This document shows, piece by piece, positions 18,939-28,445 of a DNA stretch of 55,222 nucleotides. The stretch spans positions 1 to 55,222 of the forward strand of contig JASCIV010000069.1 of assembly GCA_030374735.1 (NCBI GenBank), in the 5' to 3' direction. The first letter of the stretch is position 1. Each line of letters starts with the position of its first letter. The notes below the pieces were generated by a model. It did not search any database. It was given only the letters and a program-made list of their open reading frames with translations, and had not been told where the DNA came from. The position numbers and the translations under genes were made by a program. The stretch comes from Gracilaria caudata (taxonomy: Eukaryota > Rhodophyta > Florideophyceae > Gracilariales > Gracilariaceae).

Positions 18939-20868
18939 GACGAACTAGTAACGATTTGCAAGATAGGGTGGTTACGTGCTGGGTTCGATAACGTAGAACT
19001 CTTGAGGGAAGTTGCGAGTTGGTGTTGATCGCGGGCGCACAGGACTGGGTAGAACGAAGAGAAAAGATGATCCGTTCATCGTTACCTGACAGTACGCATG
19101 TTGTTCGGATCAAGCACGAAATGCACGTGTAAAGCTGACCATGAAAAGGTGATAGAGAAGCATAGAGACACAGCAATGTGTTCGCGTGTATTGTTCTACT
19201 AGCGCGACAGTTTGAATGTTTTACAAGAGAGAGCAGCTGGACAGGAAGGGCGTTACCGCATTAGCCCGGGTTGATCACAAGAACGAGGTGCATTCTTGCG
19301 CTGGTATGCACAGGAGGTCGATATCGCGGCGTTACTAGACGTAAGCTCGCGAGCTATGCTTGTAAGGGTAATGCTCTGCGCAAGAGGGGAATCTCACAAT
19401 GGGATGGGCAAAGTAGATACACTGAGACGGGTGCACCTTCGTGGACGGCGACAACGTGTGCTCGGGGTGCGCAAGGAGCGCAGAGAAATGGCATAACAGT
19501 TTGCGCCACGGCGCTAGATGAAGGAGCACGATCATTGTGTTCAGCGATGAATGAAAATTGGAAATGAGCGCCGCCAAAAATAGCGGCTCTCGCGAGTCGC
19601 GAACAGCGTACAGTTGCGCTTGCTTACACACGTCAGACGTGAGCACGACTGTAATAAACAACCTGAGAGCTCTGCAGATTCTGCGGGACGTTCCCTGAGG
19701 GCTGCGGTGCCGCACGCGCGTTGTTCACGAAGTGATCCCGCCGCTCTCATGAACTCGCAATGCCGTATCTATGAATGTTTTACAGTCCAACGCCTTGTCG
19801 ACGGCCGCAGCATTGCTAGCGCGCAGTGCCTGTTTGTGCCCAATTCTGCCAATCCACACGCTCGTCAGACGTGAAACGATAGGAAGCGAGCAATCTTTGC
19901 GGGCAGCGCTTGGACACGCAACTGATGTCGGATACGCCGCCGTGCTCCCACAAACATCGCCGAGAATGGTGAGCGCGCCGGCAGCGCGGTCGCGAATGAA
20001 ATTACACCGCTCTCTGCTCACACTGTCGTCAAACATCCGGTCCACGCGTCTCCAACGGCGGTAACATTAAAAACAGCAACTGCCGTCGCGGCAGCCGCGG
20101 CCAGAACCGCGTTCAGCGCGCAGAAGTGTACGTCAAAAATCGCCTTGCACCAGCCCTGATAACTCGTCAGCGTCCGCGAGCGAGCTTGAACAACCCTCAA
20201 CCGTAAACTTCCAGCGTACCAACGGTACAAGGGTACATACGCGACGCCGCTGGAACGGAGGTGAGCACAAGCAGCGCCGAAGAAGAGCGGCAGCGCCGTG
20301 TGCCACGCCACAACCCTCGGCCACGCTATCAACGTGGCGCGCCGCGGCACAGCAAGAGCACTTGATCAGCGAGCCCAACGTGGCACTGCACACTGCGCGA
20401 GCAATCGCACTGAGAACGCACTGGCGAGCCACGGCAAGCTCTGAAAGCTCGCTGACGCGCCGCCACGCGGCCGCTGCGCAATCATTCCCGAGCGCCGTGT
20501 CACGTGTTGGGGAGGATGCCAACCGCGCTGCTGCGCCACCACGTTGAGCGCGGCCCGATGCTTCTGGTCACATGCCGCGCTTTTTTCGCCTCCCCCGCCG
20601 CTGCTGATGGTGCATTGGCGCGTTTGCGACCGGTGTGCATCGGCTCTACATATATTCGCCTGCATGCCGCCGCCTAGTTCACCCGCGTCGTCCGCTGGTA
20701 CGCTGTGTGAGTGCTTTACTTGGCGCGGCTGGAAGGGCACCTTCTTCTACTTAACGCTGCCTTGTCATTTATCGAAACCCAATTTCTTGCCTTCGCTTTG
20801 TTTCGTATTTCGTGAGCTACTGCTTCGCTTTGTGCTGTGTCAGCGCCTCCTCTTTTTCTTGGGTTGAA
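18939..20868. other. 1.9-kb spacer, GC-rich in its right half, no recognised gene
   Basis: Separates two divergent secreted-protein genes. GC rises sharply from about 19.6 kb, which opens many overlapping frames of 80-130 codons on both strands. A minus-strand frame at 20018-20350 is hydrophobic (AVLAAAAATAVAVF) but has a GTG start, and splicing into it is not convincing. A 12-bp direct repeat, CGTCAGACGTGA, occurs at 19631-19642 and 19863-19874. No RNA gene recognised. Confidence 0.5.
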
Positions 20869-22035
20869 ATGTTTTCTCATCTTCATAGTGCGCGCCGCAC
20901 TGCGCTTCGTTTGGCCGTGACCGTTTTGCTCATTGTTCACGGCGTCAGTGCTCATCAAGCCATCTCGTATCCACCTCCAATTTCAAGAGATATTGCATGT
21001 CGTATAAGCAAGAAGCAAAACTGCCCCGGTCCGTGTCCCACGCGCGATTTGAGAAAGGATCAGACCCCGAACAACCCTTCCATAGTCGTCGAGAGAAATG
21101 GCTGGATCTCTGTTAATACCATGGCCAACAATCACCGAGGCGGCTTCTCGCGCTGGACTTTGGTTCACGTGCGAGACATGTATAGCAAAAAAATGCATCA
21201 GAAGAACGCTTTCCTATGGACGTGCGCCGATCTGTCCGTTACGAAATGTGCAAAGAGGAACCATGATCGTGACTGTTTCTACGATAACAACAATGTGTAT
21301 TATCGCCACCAGCTCCAAATTCCGCCTATTTATAAGGATGGTGTATATGTACTGGGCTGGGCTTGGTATGGAGGCGGTGAACGATGGGGAGACTTTGGTG
21401 ACTATTACGACTGCATGTATATCGAGGTTCGTGGGGGACCGTATTGGCCAGCATATCAGCCAACCTTCTGGGCCGGCCCTACGCTGTCTGGAGCCAATGG
21501 CATGTGTCGGTCCACGGTGAACCGTCTCGGTATTTGTTGGAAGGAACCGTGTCCGGATGGCGGTCGATGGACAAGTCTTCAGAGGCCTGCCGAGTTCACT
21601 CATGGAATGCCTCCAAGACTACCGGCATCGCGCTTCCTGGATCCGTGGAAACCAAAGCCGAGAAAGTTCAATTCACCGTACGTGATGTCACTCACCATTC
21701 GCTCAGCAGACTTCCCGGGTCGCGTGTTCACCAGCACGTTGCTCACCAGGAACGCGCACGTGTTGATCACGAAGAGGATGCGCCCAACGGTGACATGTGA
21801 GGTTTCCGGCAGTGTTCAGTACGTAACATTTTACGTGAACGGGCGACCTGGACGTACTGATTATCAGGCACCGTACACGATCGCAGGAGACTTCTACGAT
21901 AAGCGTCGCGGGAGGTGGCGATACGCGCCTTGGAAACACGACATGGATGACAATGTTATGACGTTGGCATGCAAGGCGGTCGGTTTTGACGGTACGGAAC
22001 ATACGGCGAACTTGGAACTGAGCACCGCGTTCTAG
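20869..22035 (+). CDS. Secreted LPMO-like copper oxygenase with C-terminal Ig-like domain
   Basis: Probable lytic polysaccharide monooxygenase. From the ATG at 20869 (the frame continues to a GTG at 20812), residues 1-28 form a signal peptide ending HGVSA. Cleavage exposes His29 (HQAISYPPPISRD), the N-terminal His needed for the histidine brace. A second brace candidate is His89 in NTMANNHRGGF, which parallels ANHxGxF of AA15 enzymes. A Tyr-rich strand DYYDCMYIEV (178-187) supplies a possible axial Tyr. Cysteines 44, 52, 56, 119, 127, 136 and 182 suggest disulfides. After about residue 200 comes a Cys-containing linker and then an Ig-like domain (about 300-388: TVTCEVSGSVQYVTFYVNGR, YTIAGDFYD). 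Family membership (AA10, AA15 or another) and substrate are not decided. Product 388 aa. Confidence 0.72.
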   Translation: MFSHLHSARRTALRLAVTVLLIVHGVSAHQAISYPPPISRDIACRISKKQNCPGPCPTRDLRKDQTPNNPSIVVERNGWISVNTMANNHRGGFSRWTLVHVRDMYSKKMHQKNAFLWTCADLSVTKCAKRNHDRDCFYDNNNVYYRHQLQIPPIYKDGVYVLGWAWYGGGERWGDFGDYYDCMYIEVRGGPYWPAYQPTFWAGPTLSGANGMCRSTVNRLGICWKEPCPDGGRWTSLQRPAEFTHGMPPRLPASRFLDPWKPKPRKFNSPYVMSLTIRSADFPGRVFTSTLLTRNAHVLITKRMRPTVTCEVSGSVQYVTFYVNGRPGRTDYQAPYTIAGDFYDKRRGRWRYAPWKHDMDDNVMTLACKAVGFDGTEHTANLELSTAF

Positions 22036-22296
22036 AGCACGGGTATCTCGCGGGAGTCGTCTGTTGTACATACATATCTGAAAGCTTATCGCGCCGCTTT
22101 TTTGACCAGCCACAAGAGCTGTGCGGTCTTTGTACATATTTATCCAGGGGGTTTGTTTCTTGCATAGACAACGGCCATTAAAAACGGCGTTTTTGCGTTT
22201 GTTCGTTCTTCAGTGTTCGAGACGCCCTCCAGTGCGCATGTCTTCAATCCGCGTTCGGGCTGTCGCGACTCTTTTAACTGTACGCGCCGGGCCCAA

Positions 22297-23430
22297 ATGC
22301 GTTCTCGTGCCGCGTGTTTTATCGACCGTTGTGCGCGTGCGTCCTCTCTCCTCCACGCGCACCATCCCGTGCGTGAACGCCGCATCGCCCGCCTCCCGCG
22401 CAGAAGCGTGAGCTGCTGCGCGCGTGAGCCAGCCATGAGCGCGAGCGCGGTGCGGCGCATGTCCGTCATATACTCACCCGTGTTCAAGGACCATCGTCCC
22501 CCTTCGTCTGCGCATCCGGAGTGTCCGGAGCGTCTTGATGCGTGTATAGAGGCGTTGAAATCTCATGACCAACTCTCGCCGTTGCTGGATTGGGTCGACC
22601 CTGTTGCCGTTGAGCCGGACTCCGAGAGACGAGAGCAAGTTATGAAGGCTGTCCGAGCCGTGCATCGATTCGAGGACTATCTTGATGAGCTCCAGGCTGT
22701 GTGTAAGAAGGGGCGTGGGCTCGATGCCGATACGTATGTTTGTAAGCAGAGTTTTGAGGTTGCTTTGTTGGCGGTAAGTGCATGGATGCAGGCAGTCGAC
22801 CTTGCGTTTGACAGCGGGACTGCTTGGGCGCTTGCCAGACCGCCCGGTCATCACGCTACTCCCGCTTCTGGCATGGGCTTCTGTCTGCTTTCAAACGCTG
22901 CCATAGCTGCCAAATACGCGCTTACGAGGGACGATGTGACAAATGTTGCCATTCTCGATTACGACGTGCACCATGGAAACGGAACGGAGACCGCAGTCAA
23001 GAACGAGCCCAACATTCGCTTTGCTTCCAGTCATCAATGGCCCCTGTATCCTGGCTCTGGAGAGGCCGGAGTTTCTGGAAAGTTTGAAAACGTGCTCAAC
23101 GTTACCTTACCACCGGCCACGGATATCGAAACCTATCGCGAACAGTTTGACAAGATGCTTGACTTTGTCATGGATAAAGAACCCGAATTGATCATCGTTA
23201 GTGCCGGGTTTGACGCTCTTGATGTGGATCCTTTAGCGGGGCTTATGTTCCGCCCTGAAGATTACCGCCTGTTCACCGAGCTTATCTTTGAAAAAGCTGC
23301 TGACAAAACAAAAGTCATTTTCGGACTTGAGGGTGGTTATAACCTTGAGGAGGGTGGTGTGGGTGATGCTGTACGTGAAAGCATTATCGGATATTGTCTT
23401 TCAAACTCTACAGAGGAGAATGAACTTTGA
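22297..23430 (+). CDS. Zinc-dependent histone deacetylase-like amidohydrolase, bacterial/class II type
   Basis: Deacetylase of the arginase/HDAC superfamily. The 377-aa protein begins with a basic Arg/Ala/Cys-rich extension of about 50 residues and then the compact catalytic domain: IYSPVFKDHRPP...HPECPERLDA at the start, RPPGHHATPASGMGFCLLSN (active-site His-His), DYDVHHGNGTE (Zn ligands Asp and His), SAGFDALDVDPLAG (Zn ligand Asp) and GLEGGYNLE (catalytic Tyr). The entry matches the cyanobacterial/acetoin-utilisation-like type rather than the Rpd3 type, and with the extension it recalls plastid HDA14-like enzymes; plastid targeting is inference. The long frame starts at a GTG (22213); 22297 is the first ATG, and MSASAV at 22435 could be the mature or alternative start. 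Confidence 0.88.
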   Translation: MRSRAACFIDRCARASSLLHAHHPVRERRIARLPRRSVSCCAREPAMSASAVRRMSVIYSPVFKDHRPPSSAHPECPERLDACIEALKSHDQLSPLLDWVDPVAVEPDSERREQVMKAVRAVHRFEDYLDELQAVCKKGRGLDADTYVCKQSFEVALLAVSAWMQAVDLAFDSGTAWALARPPGHHATPASGMGFCLLSNAAIAAKYALTRDDVTNVAILDYDVHHGNGTETAVKNEPNIRFASSHQWPLYPGSGEAGVSGKFENVLNVTLPPATDIETYREQFDKMLDFVMDKEPELIIVSAGFDALDVDPLAGLMFRPEDYRLFTELIFEKAADKTKVIFGLEGGYNLEEGGVGDAVRESIIGYCLSNSTEENEL

Positions 23431-24222
23431 ACGCTTGGTGATTTTTGGCATCGAAAGCAGTCCATGGCACCATCAATTGTGTGAACCGGGCCTTTTCCTT
23501 TCCTCCTTTTCTCATGGTAATGCGCCAATTCCTGCACTTTGCTACAATCAAGTGTTGTCACTGTGCAGTACACAGTGTGTACATGTTTGCCCTTTTTCTT
23601 TTTCAATGCAGACACTTGAACTTTGTCGCTTTGACATATCTTAAAAGCTATGTGGTTCGTGTGATACACATGGAGCTCTACGAGAACTCGATCAGCACCA
23701 ACGCCCTCTTGTCTCTTTCGGGAATGAAAACGAGAATTTTGGGCAGCTTGACGCTCTCGGACAACGGCGCGCGTTTGCTAACGTCGCATCTGCATTCATG
23801 AATACCCCATTTTCTTGAATCCTCGGTAGCCCTTCCAACCGATGGAAACCACGTCCTTCGAATTATGCATATCTATACTTGCCGTCAGGAACCGATAGCT
23901 ACTCCTGAATCGCAGACAGTTGCGAACGCCCACCCCTAGACTGTGCTTAGATCTGTCGAGTTGCTTTCCAAGTGAGACCAACGGCTTCGGCTCGCTTCAC
24001 GTTCGAGCGAAGTTTGATAGAGCATCCCGCCAACTATTACCTCCCAAATTGCGTTTGCGCTCCGTATGGATTCACACCAATGAAACCAGGGTCTTGCTTC
24101 GAATCGGATTGGCTTCCTGCTCGTCATCTTGTCCCAGTTGTGCCGCAATCCTTCTCACGACTGTTGCGTTTTTGACACCTCTCTGTCACACCAACTCTCA
24201 TGTTACTGGAGCATTCAGAAGC
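23431..24222. other. Intergenic spacer, tandem genes
   Basis: 792 bp between the HDAC stop and the first ATG of the next gene. The downstream frame is open from a TTG at 23920, so the end of this spacer may be coding if an upstream exon is spliced on. Nothing else recognised. Confidence 0.5.
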
Positions 24223-25371
24223 ATGGTAAGATATCTGAAGAACTGGATCGAAAATATCGACGACCAGAAAGCACTCGACCGTTTTGTTGCGATTGAGATT
24301 TTGTTCGCGCGATTACACTTCCCCGTTTCAGTATGCTTCGCGCTCGGCGTCCTTGCACAAACGGGGCTTGTCCCGTACATAGCACCGCACGAGTGGCGAC
24401 TAGTTTTGGTCGCAAGTTTTTTCCTCACAGTCACAAATGGACGTGACCTTAACCATTGTATTCGTCATTTCAATCAAACACAACCCGACGAAAATGACTC
24501 CTTGCAGACATTAGATGCTGTTCCTCGGAACGATCGTTCTAATGCTGGTGGTCAAATGCAAATGCTGGGAGCGTTCGCTTTAACTCTTGGTAGTGTGTCT
24601 CTGCTAAATGCGAGCATTATCGCACTCATTCGCGACAATTCTGTATCTCAAGTCGCCAGCCGGCGACAATATGCAGCATCATTTGCGCTGTTCTTGATTG
24701 GGTCAGGGGCTAACGGTGTTTTGTCCAGCGGTAAGACAGCCAGTTTGGAGAGTTATAGAATCCTTACGTGCTTTCCAAACTTGCTCGCGTCTGCCACTCT
24801 TTGTACCGCAAGTGTACTACTGTTGCCTGACATTGGAATGGGAGAGAAGATGAGCGCATTTCAGACGTCGCTACTTGCCGTCCTGTCTTGCGTTGGATGT
24901 GTAATGCTCGTCATGTCGTCCATCGTCCACTACTTTCATACTCTGGGGTATTGCGCGCTACACTACGAAGGTTACAATCTTTTAGTCGAGCAACGGAGAT
25001 CTCAAATTGGGAGGAGGAGCAACAAGATGGCAGCCTGGGAAACGGTGAAGGGCCTTCTATGGTCAAGAAAGTACTTGTGGTGGAAGCAGGGCAAGTCGCA
25101 TCGAAGACGCTCACGGTATGCAGTAAGCAACAGAAGTCTTGACCATTCGACGGACGAAGAAAACCAAGGAGATGATGACGATGATTCAGAATCCAGCAAA
25201 TACTCCTCGACTTTGACGTGTGAATCCTCTTCAAGAGAATCATTTTCAACTGCCTACGACGAAGAGGCTGGATCTCGCTCTTCTTTTCTTTCCGAAGAAT
25301 CTGAAGATGAGCGACCTACAGCAAATCGAGAAAGAAAGCGAAAAAGAGATCGCCATTTGTCCCATGGCTAA
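24223..25371 (+). CDS. Polytopic membrane protein with acidic Ser-rich tail, unknown function
   Basis: Not recognised. From the ATG at 24223 (382 aa) there are about six hydrophobic segments: near 30-50, 55-72, 112-136, 150-170, 182-202 and 215-240. A Trp/Arg/Lys-rich stretch (KYLWWKQGKSHRRRSRY) follows, then about 80 residues dominated by Asp, Glu and Ser (QGDDDDDSESSKYSS), ending in a basic KRKRDRHLSHG. The N-terminal MVRYLKNWIENIDDQKALDRFVAIEILFARL is amphipathic, and PEX11-like proteins show a comparable opening, but the match is too weak to name. The frame is open upstream to 23920 without an ATG. Location is unknown; the tail looks like a phosphorylation target. Confidence 0.65.
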   Translation: MVRYLKNWIENIDDQKALDRFVAIEILFARLHFPVSVCFALGVLAQTGLVPYIAPHEWRLVLVASFFLTVTNGRDLNHCIRHFNQTQPDENDSLQTLDAVPRNDRSNAGGQMQMLGAFALTLGSVSLLNASIIALIRDNSVSQVASRRQYAASFALFLIGSGANGVLSSGKTASLESYRILTCFPNLLASATLCTASVLLLPDIGMGEKMSAFQTSLLAVLSCVGCVMLVMSSIVHYFHTLGYCALHYEGYNLLVEQRRSQIGRRSNKMAAWETVKGLLWSRKYLWWKQGKSHRRRSRYAVSNRSLDHSTDEENQGDDDDDSESSKYSSTLTCESSSRESFSTAYDEEAGSRSSFLSEESEDERPTANRERKRKRDRHLSHG

Positions 25372-26067
25372 CTTTCATGGTCCCAACAGACACCTCTGCA
25401 TTTGAGATGCACTAGGTTTCAGCGTTTGAGAAGAGTGTTCGTACTGAAACTATCAAAGTTTGAGATACGCAGAGAAGGTTTCTGGAACAAAATAACGATT
25501 GAAGATCCTTACCCTTTCGATCCGTCTTATTTTGAGAATGGAACAACATCTTGAAGCTCTCAAGTATTAATCAAAGCTCCGCTTTGCTATCCTGTAACAT
25601 GGCAAACGAAGCTTGTAGGTTGGAAACAACTGTTTGCATCTCTAATTCGCAGAATTAGATCCATAACGGGGATTGCTGACGACGACCGAGAGCTACAAGA
25701 CTGGGATTGCTACCCAAGAGAATCAATTCTTGTTCTCTGGGAGATTAAATGCTGTAGCGTGGTGAGCGCTCAAACTGTACATATGCCTTGAGCCGATATC
25801 CTCCTGCTAGAAAGCCCTTGCACCAGATTATAGACCTCAGCTACATATGAAACAAAAGCTCGTGCAGCTGTCGTTTAAACGATCTCCACGACCCATCTCA
25901 GTCCAGCATTACCGTTCCCTTTACTAGGGTACAATAAACAATCATCACTCCATGATGGAGAACTAAACAAGTCCCGATGGCGGACTGCACAGACGACCAC
26001 CGACGGTAGCTATTCGCGCCCTCGGCTCTCAAGGTTGGCGTTCCCAAACAAAACTGAGAAGCGATAA
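25372..26067. other. Intergenic spacer left of tRNA-Glu
   Basis: About 700 bp without a supportable frame. Contains the tRNA's probable Pol III terminator at its right end and small inverted repeats of 6 bp only. Confidence 0.5.
26050..26053 (-). terminator. Pol III oligo-T terminator of tRNA-Glu
   Basis: TTTT on the minus strand, 14 nt after the discriminator base of the tRNA. Confidence 0.6.
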
Positions 26068-26139
26068 TTCCTCCACGGGGAATTGAACCCCGGCCTCCTG
26101 AGTGAGAGTCAGAAATCCTAACCACTAGACCATAGAGGA
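26068..26139 (-). tRNA. trnE: tRNA-Glu (anticodon CUC)
   Basis: A 72-nt cloverleaf fits fully. Acceptor TCCTCTA pairs with TGGAGGA (one G-U), with discriminator A. The D-arm contains GTCTAGTGGTTAGGA. The anticodon stem TCTGA/TCAGG holds the loop CTCTCAC, giving anticodon CTC. The T-arm CGGGG/CCCCG has the loop TTCAATT. The A box (TGGTCTAGTGG) and B box (GGTTCAATTCC) are present, no CCA is encoded and there is no intron, so it is a normal nuclear tRNA gene. Confidence 0.96.
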
Positions 26140-26949
26140 CAAATCGCTTCTGAGAACAACAAAAATCTGAAGATATTTTTAACAAAAGCCAAAAAACCTT
26201 GGAAATATGGTCCTCTGCAAACAATCACTCTCGTTCCTTCGTAGTGTATCTCTTGAACTCTGGCTTCTTCCTTTTCTGAGGACGAGCACATTATACAGTC
26301 ACAGTTTTCTCAGTGAGCCGTCAAAGCCTGCATTTTAGACGTTCAATCACATCTGGGGCAGCTGCGAGCTTTGCATCTTGTCTTAATTCAAAGGAAGACT
26401 CGATTACGGCGGTACTTGTACAATCAATCATGGCGCCAAGGTCTAGGAAGATTATGACCCAACCTATCGTACGTTCCTCAACACTCTTGAATATTCCTAG
26501 CGAGAAGCTAACCAGAAAGAAATCTTTGATCTTCATGCTTTGTAACCCGCTCTTCTCAACTCGAAGAACCTAATCTTCAGGTTTTTGCAGAATAGGACGC
26601 GAGTGGAGATTTGGCTTTATGATAACACAGATATTCGAATACAAGGGTGTATTATTGTAAGTGTCTCAACATGTTTTCTGTCGTAGAAATATCCCATATC
26701 TGTCCTACTGACGAATTAAACGCTGCCCATCTTCTGTTCTTGTCAGGGTTTCGATGAATACATGAACTTGGTCCTCGATGATGCGGTCGAGGTACATCAA
26801 AAACGAGACTCGAGACAGAGATTAGGACGGATTTTACTGAAAGGTGACACCATAACCATGATGACTGCTGCCACGAGATGAAGGCGCCAGATAACCAAAG
26901 CATCTAACCATCTGCAGTAGTTTGTCGATTCAAGACAAAAGGAGCTTTG
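26140..26949. other. Intergenic spacer right of tRNA-Glu
   Basis: About 810 bp up to the 3' end of the mPGES2-like gene. Frames of 70-90 codons occur on both strands without domain or coding signal. Nothing recognised. Confidence 0.5.
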
Positions 26950-27897
26950 TTATTGACGATCTGTAACACAGGGCTCTCCAACAGCTTCAGATGTGCGGTC
27001 AAACCAATCAGCTAATGCCTTGTTCCTCTCACGAACTTCTGAGAATGTATTGAAGGTACGTATGGCCTTGAGCACACCGAAAATGGACAAATCCGCAACA
27101 CCTGGCTCTGGTCCGGCAAAGAAAGGGGTCCCAGCCTCTGCAATCGCGTCTGTCCAGTCGCGCAAAGCCTTATGTATTGCTTCTCGTTCATCTTCGATGT
27201 CGTACTTCTTCTTGATCTTACGCCCTACAAAGTACATAGCAGCAGCGCCTGTGTAGCGGATAGTTGAACGTTGCCATGCTGAGAATTTGGAGTTGTCGGC
27301 GATATATTCAAATGTTTGCAATGACTCAGTCGGCGTGCGATAGATGTTCGGAGCGACCAGGTGTATAAAGTAATCGTCCAGCCATTTCAACCATTTCTTT
27401 TCATCAGCTGATATTGGTGTCTCTCTGCCCTTCGTAAGTTGATGAACCCAGTCTATTACTTTATCAGATCCATTGACCTGCTCACCATTGACGATCGCGA
27501 TCGGTACTTTGCGATAATCTTCAGGAAAGTCCTTTAGTTCGGTCTTTCTTAGCGGGTCTACCTCAACAACCTTGTAGGGAATGTTATTGTAGTCAAGATA
27601 AGCGCGTACCTTGTTGCAAAAAGGACATACTTCATATTGGAACAACGTAATATCAGGTAGCGACGATGGTGCCGGCACGGCAGTTATAGTTGAAAATTCG
27701 GCGAACGACTTTGGACCACTTGCAAGAACAAACACGGTGGCGGCTGAAGACGCACAGGCAAAGAGATTTGATCTAGAAAACTTGCTCGCCTTCTGCACAA
27801 TTGGTACGGTAGATAAAGAGCGACATAGTATGTGGCCGTTTCTTGTGGATAAAAATCGCCTACTCAAAGATGCGGTTGAGCGAAGAGCGAGAGCCAT
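26950..27897 (-). CDS. PTGES2: Prostaglandin E synthase 2-like (mPGES2) glutathione transferase-fold protein
   Basis: Membrane-associated GST-fold protein of the mPGES2 family; the physiological substrate in algae is unknown. The 315-aa protein has an N-terminal mitochondrial or plastid-like presequence (ALRSTASLSRRFLSTRNG), a short hydrophobic stretch (about 45-62, LFACASSAATVFVLAS), a glutaredoxin-like domain with redox motif CPFC at 91-94 (ITLFQYEVCPFCNKVRAYLDY) and KVPIAIV, then a GST C-terminal helical domain (GAAAMYFVGRKIKKKYDIEDEREA, FFAGPEPGVADLSIFGVL). Order and length fit the family. The ATG at 27897 is used. Complete and intronless. Confidence 0.88.
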   Translation of the reverse strand: MALALRSTASLSRRFLSTRNGHILCRSLSTVPIVQKASKFSRSNLFACASSAATVFVLASGPKSFAEFSTITAVPAPSSLPDITLFQYEVCPFCNKVRAYLDYNNIPYKVVEVDPLRKTELKDFPEDYRKVPIAIVNGEQVNGSDKVIDWVHQLTKGRETPISADEKKWLKWLDDYFIHLVAPNIYRTPTESLQTFEYIADNSKFSAWQRSTIRYTGAAAMYFVGRKIKKKYDIEDEREAIHKALRDWTDAIAEAGTPFFAGPEPGVADLSIFGVLKAIRTFNTFSEVRERNKALADWFDRTSEAVGEPCVTDRQ

Positions 27898-28445
27898 CTC
27901 AACTTCTGCTGTTCTGGCTGCTCTTAATTCTATCTTTCCGTATCTGTGGGGAAATGATCAAACTCACTTAAAAACCCTGACCTTCTATGAGATTATCGCC
28001 CGGTATGGTGCTGCCGATCCGACAGTGTGAGGCGTTATCTTTTGTGTGGCGATCTGGCACGACCAATATGATATTCAACAGTAGAACGCTACCCTTGTAG
28101 TTTGCGTTGTCTCAACAGAGATACAATTCCCAAGCCAAAACATGAAAGGCACTGTACGCATGTAATTGGCAGTCCTCCAAGATCAAAATTGCCTGAACCG
28201 GCATTTGCACCTACGAGAGTCTCTGACCGAGACCATGCAAACCTCGATTAACTTCACTGACAAATGCACCTGGGCTACTACCACAGACTAGAACCAGGGT
28301 TGCTATTGCCACCGTGATATTCAAAACCGTTGCATCACGGATTAGACTAACACATTCCAACTTGCCCCGAATAGGGCTTGGCGGGTTCTTTAAAGTGTTG
28401 GTGCGGTCGTGCATTAAGTGAATACCTTTAGCTCTTGCGAATGAT
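27898..28445. other. Divergent spacer (mPGES2-like / QueE)
   Basis: 548 bp between diverging starts. No supportable frame or clear promoter motif seen. Confidence 0.5.

Noticed and set aside
19725..20045. Minus-strand frame of 106 codons
   Set aside because: No domain and composition typical of GC-driven open frames; it overlaps other equally long frames.
20018..20350. Hydrophobic minus-strand frame as a membrane protein gene
   Set aside because: GTG start, a stop just upstream, no convincing splice partner, and GC-rich sequence in which long chance frames are expected on all strands.
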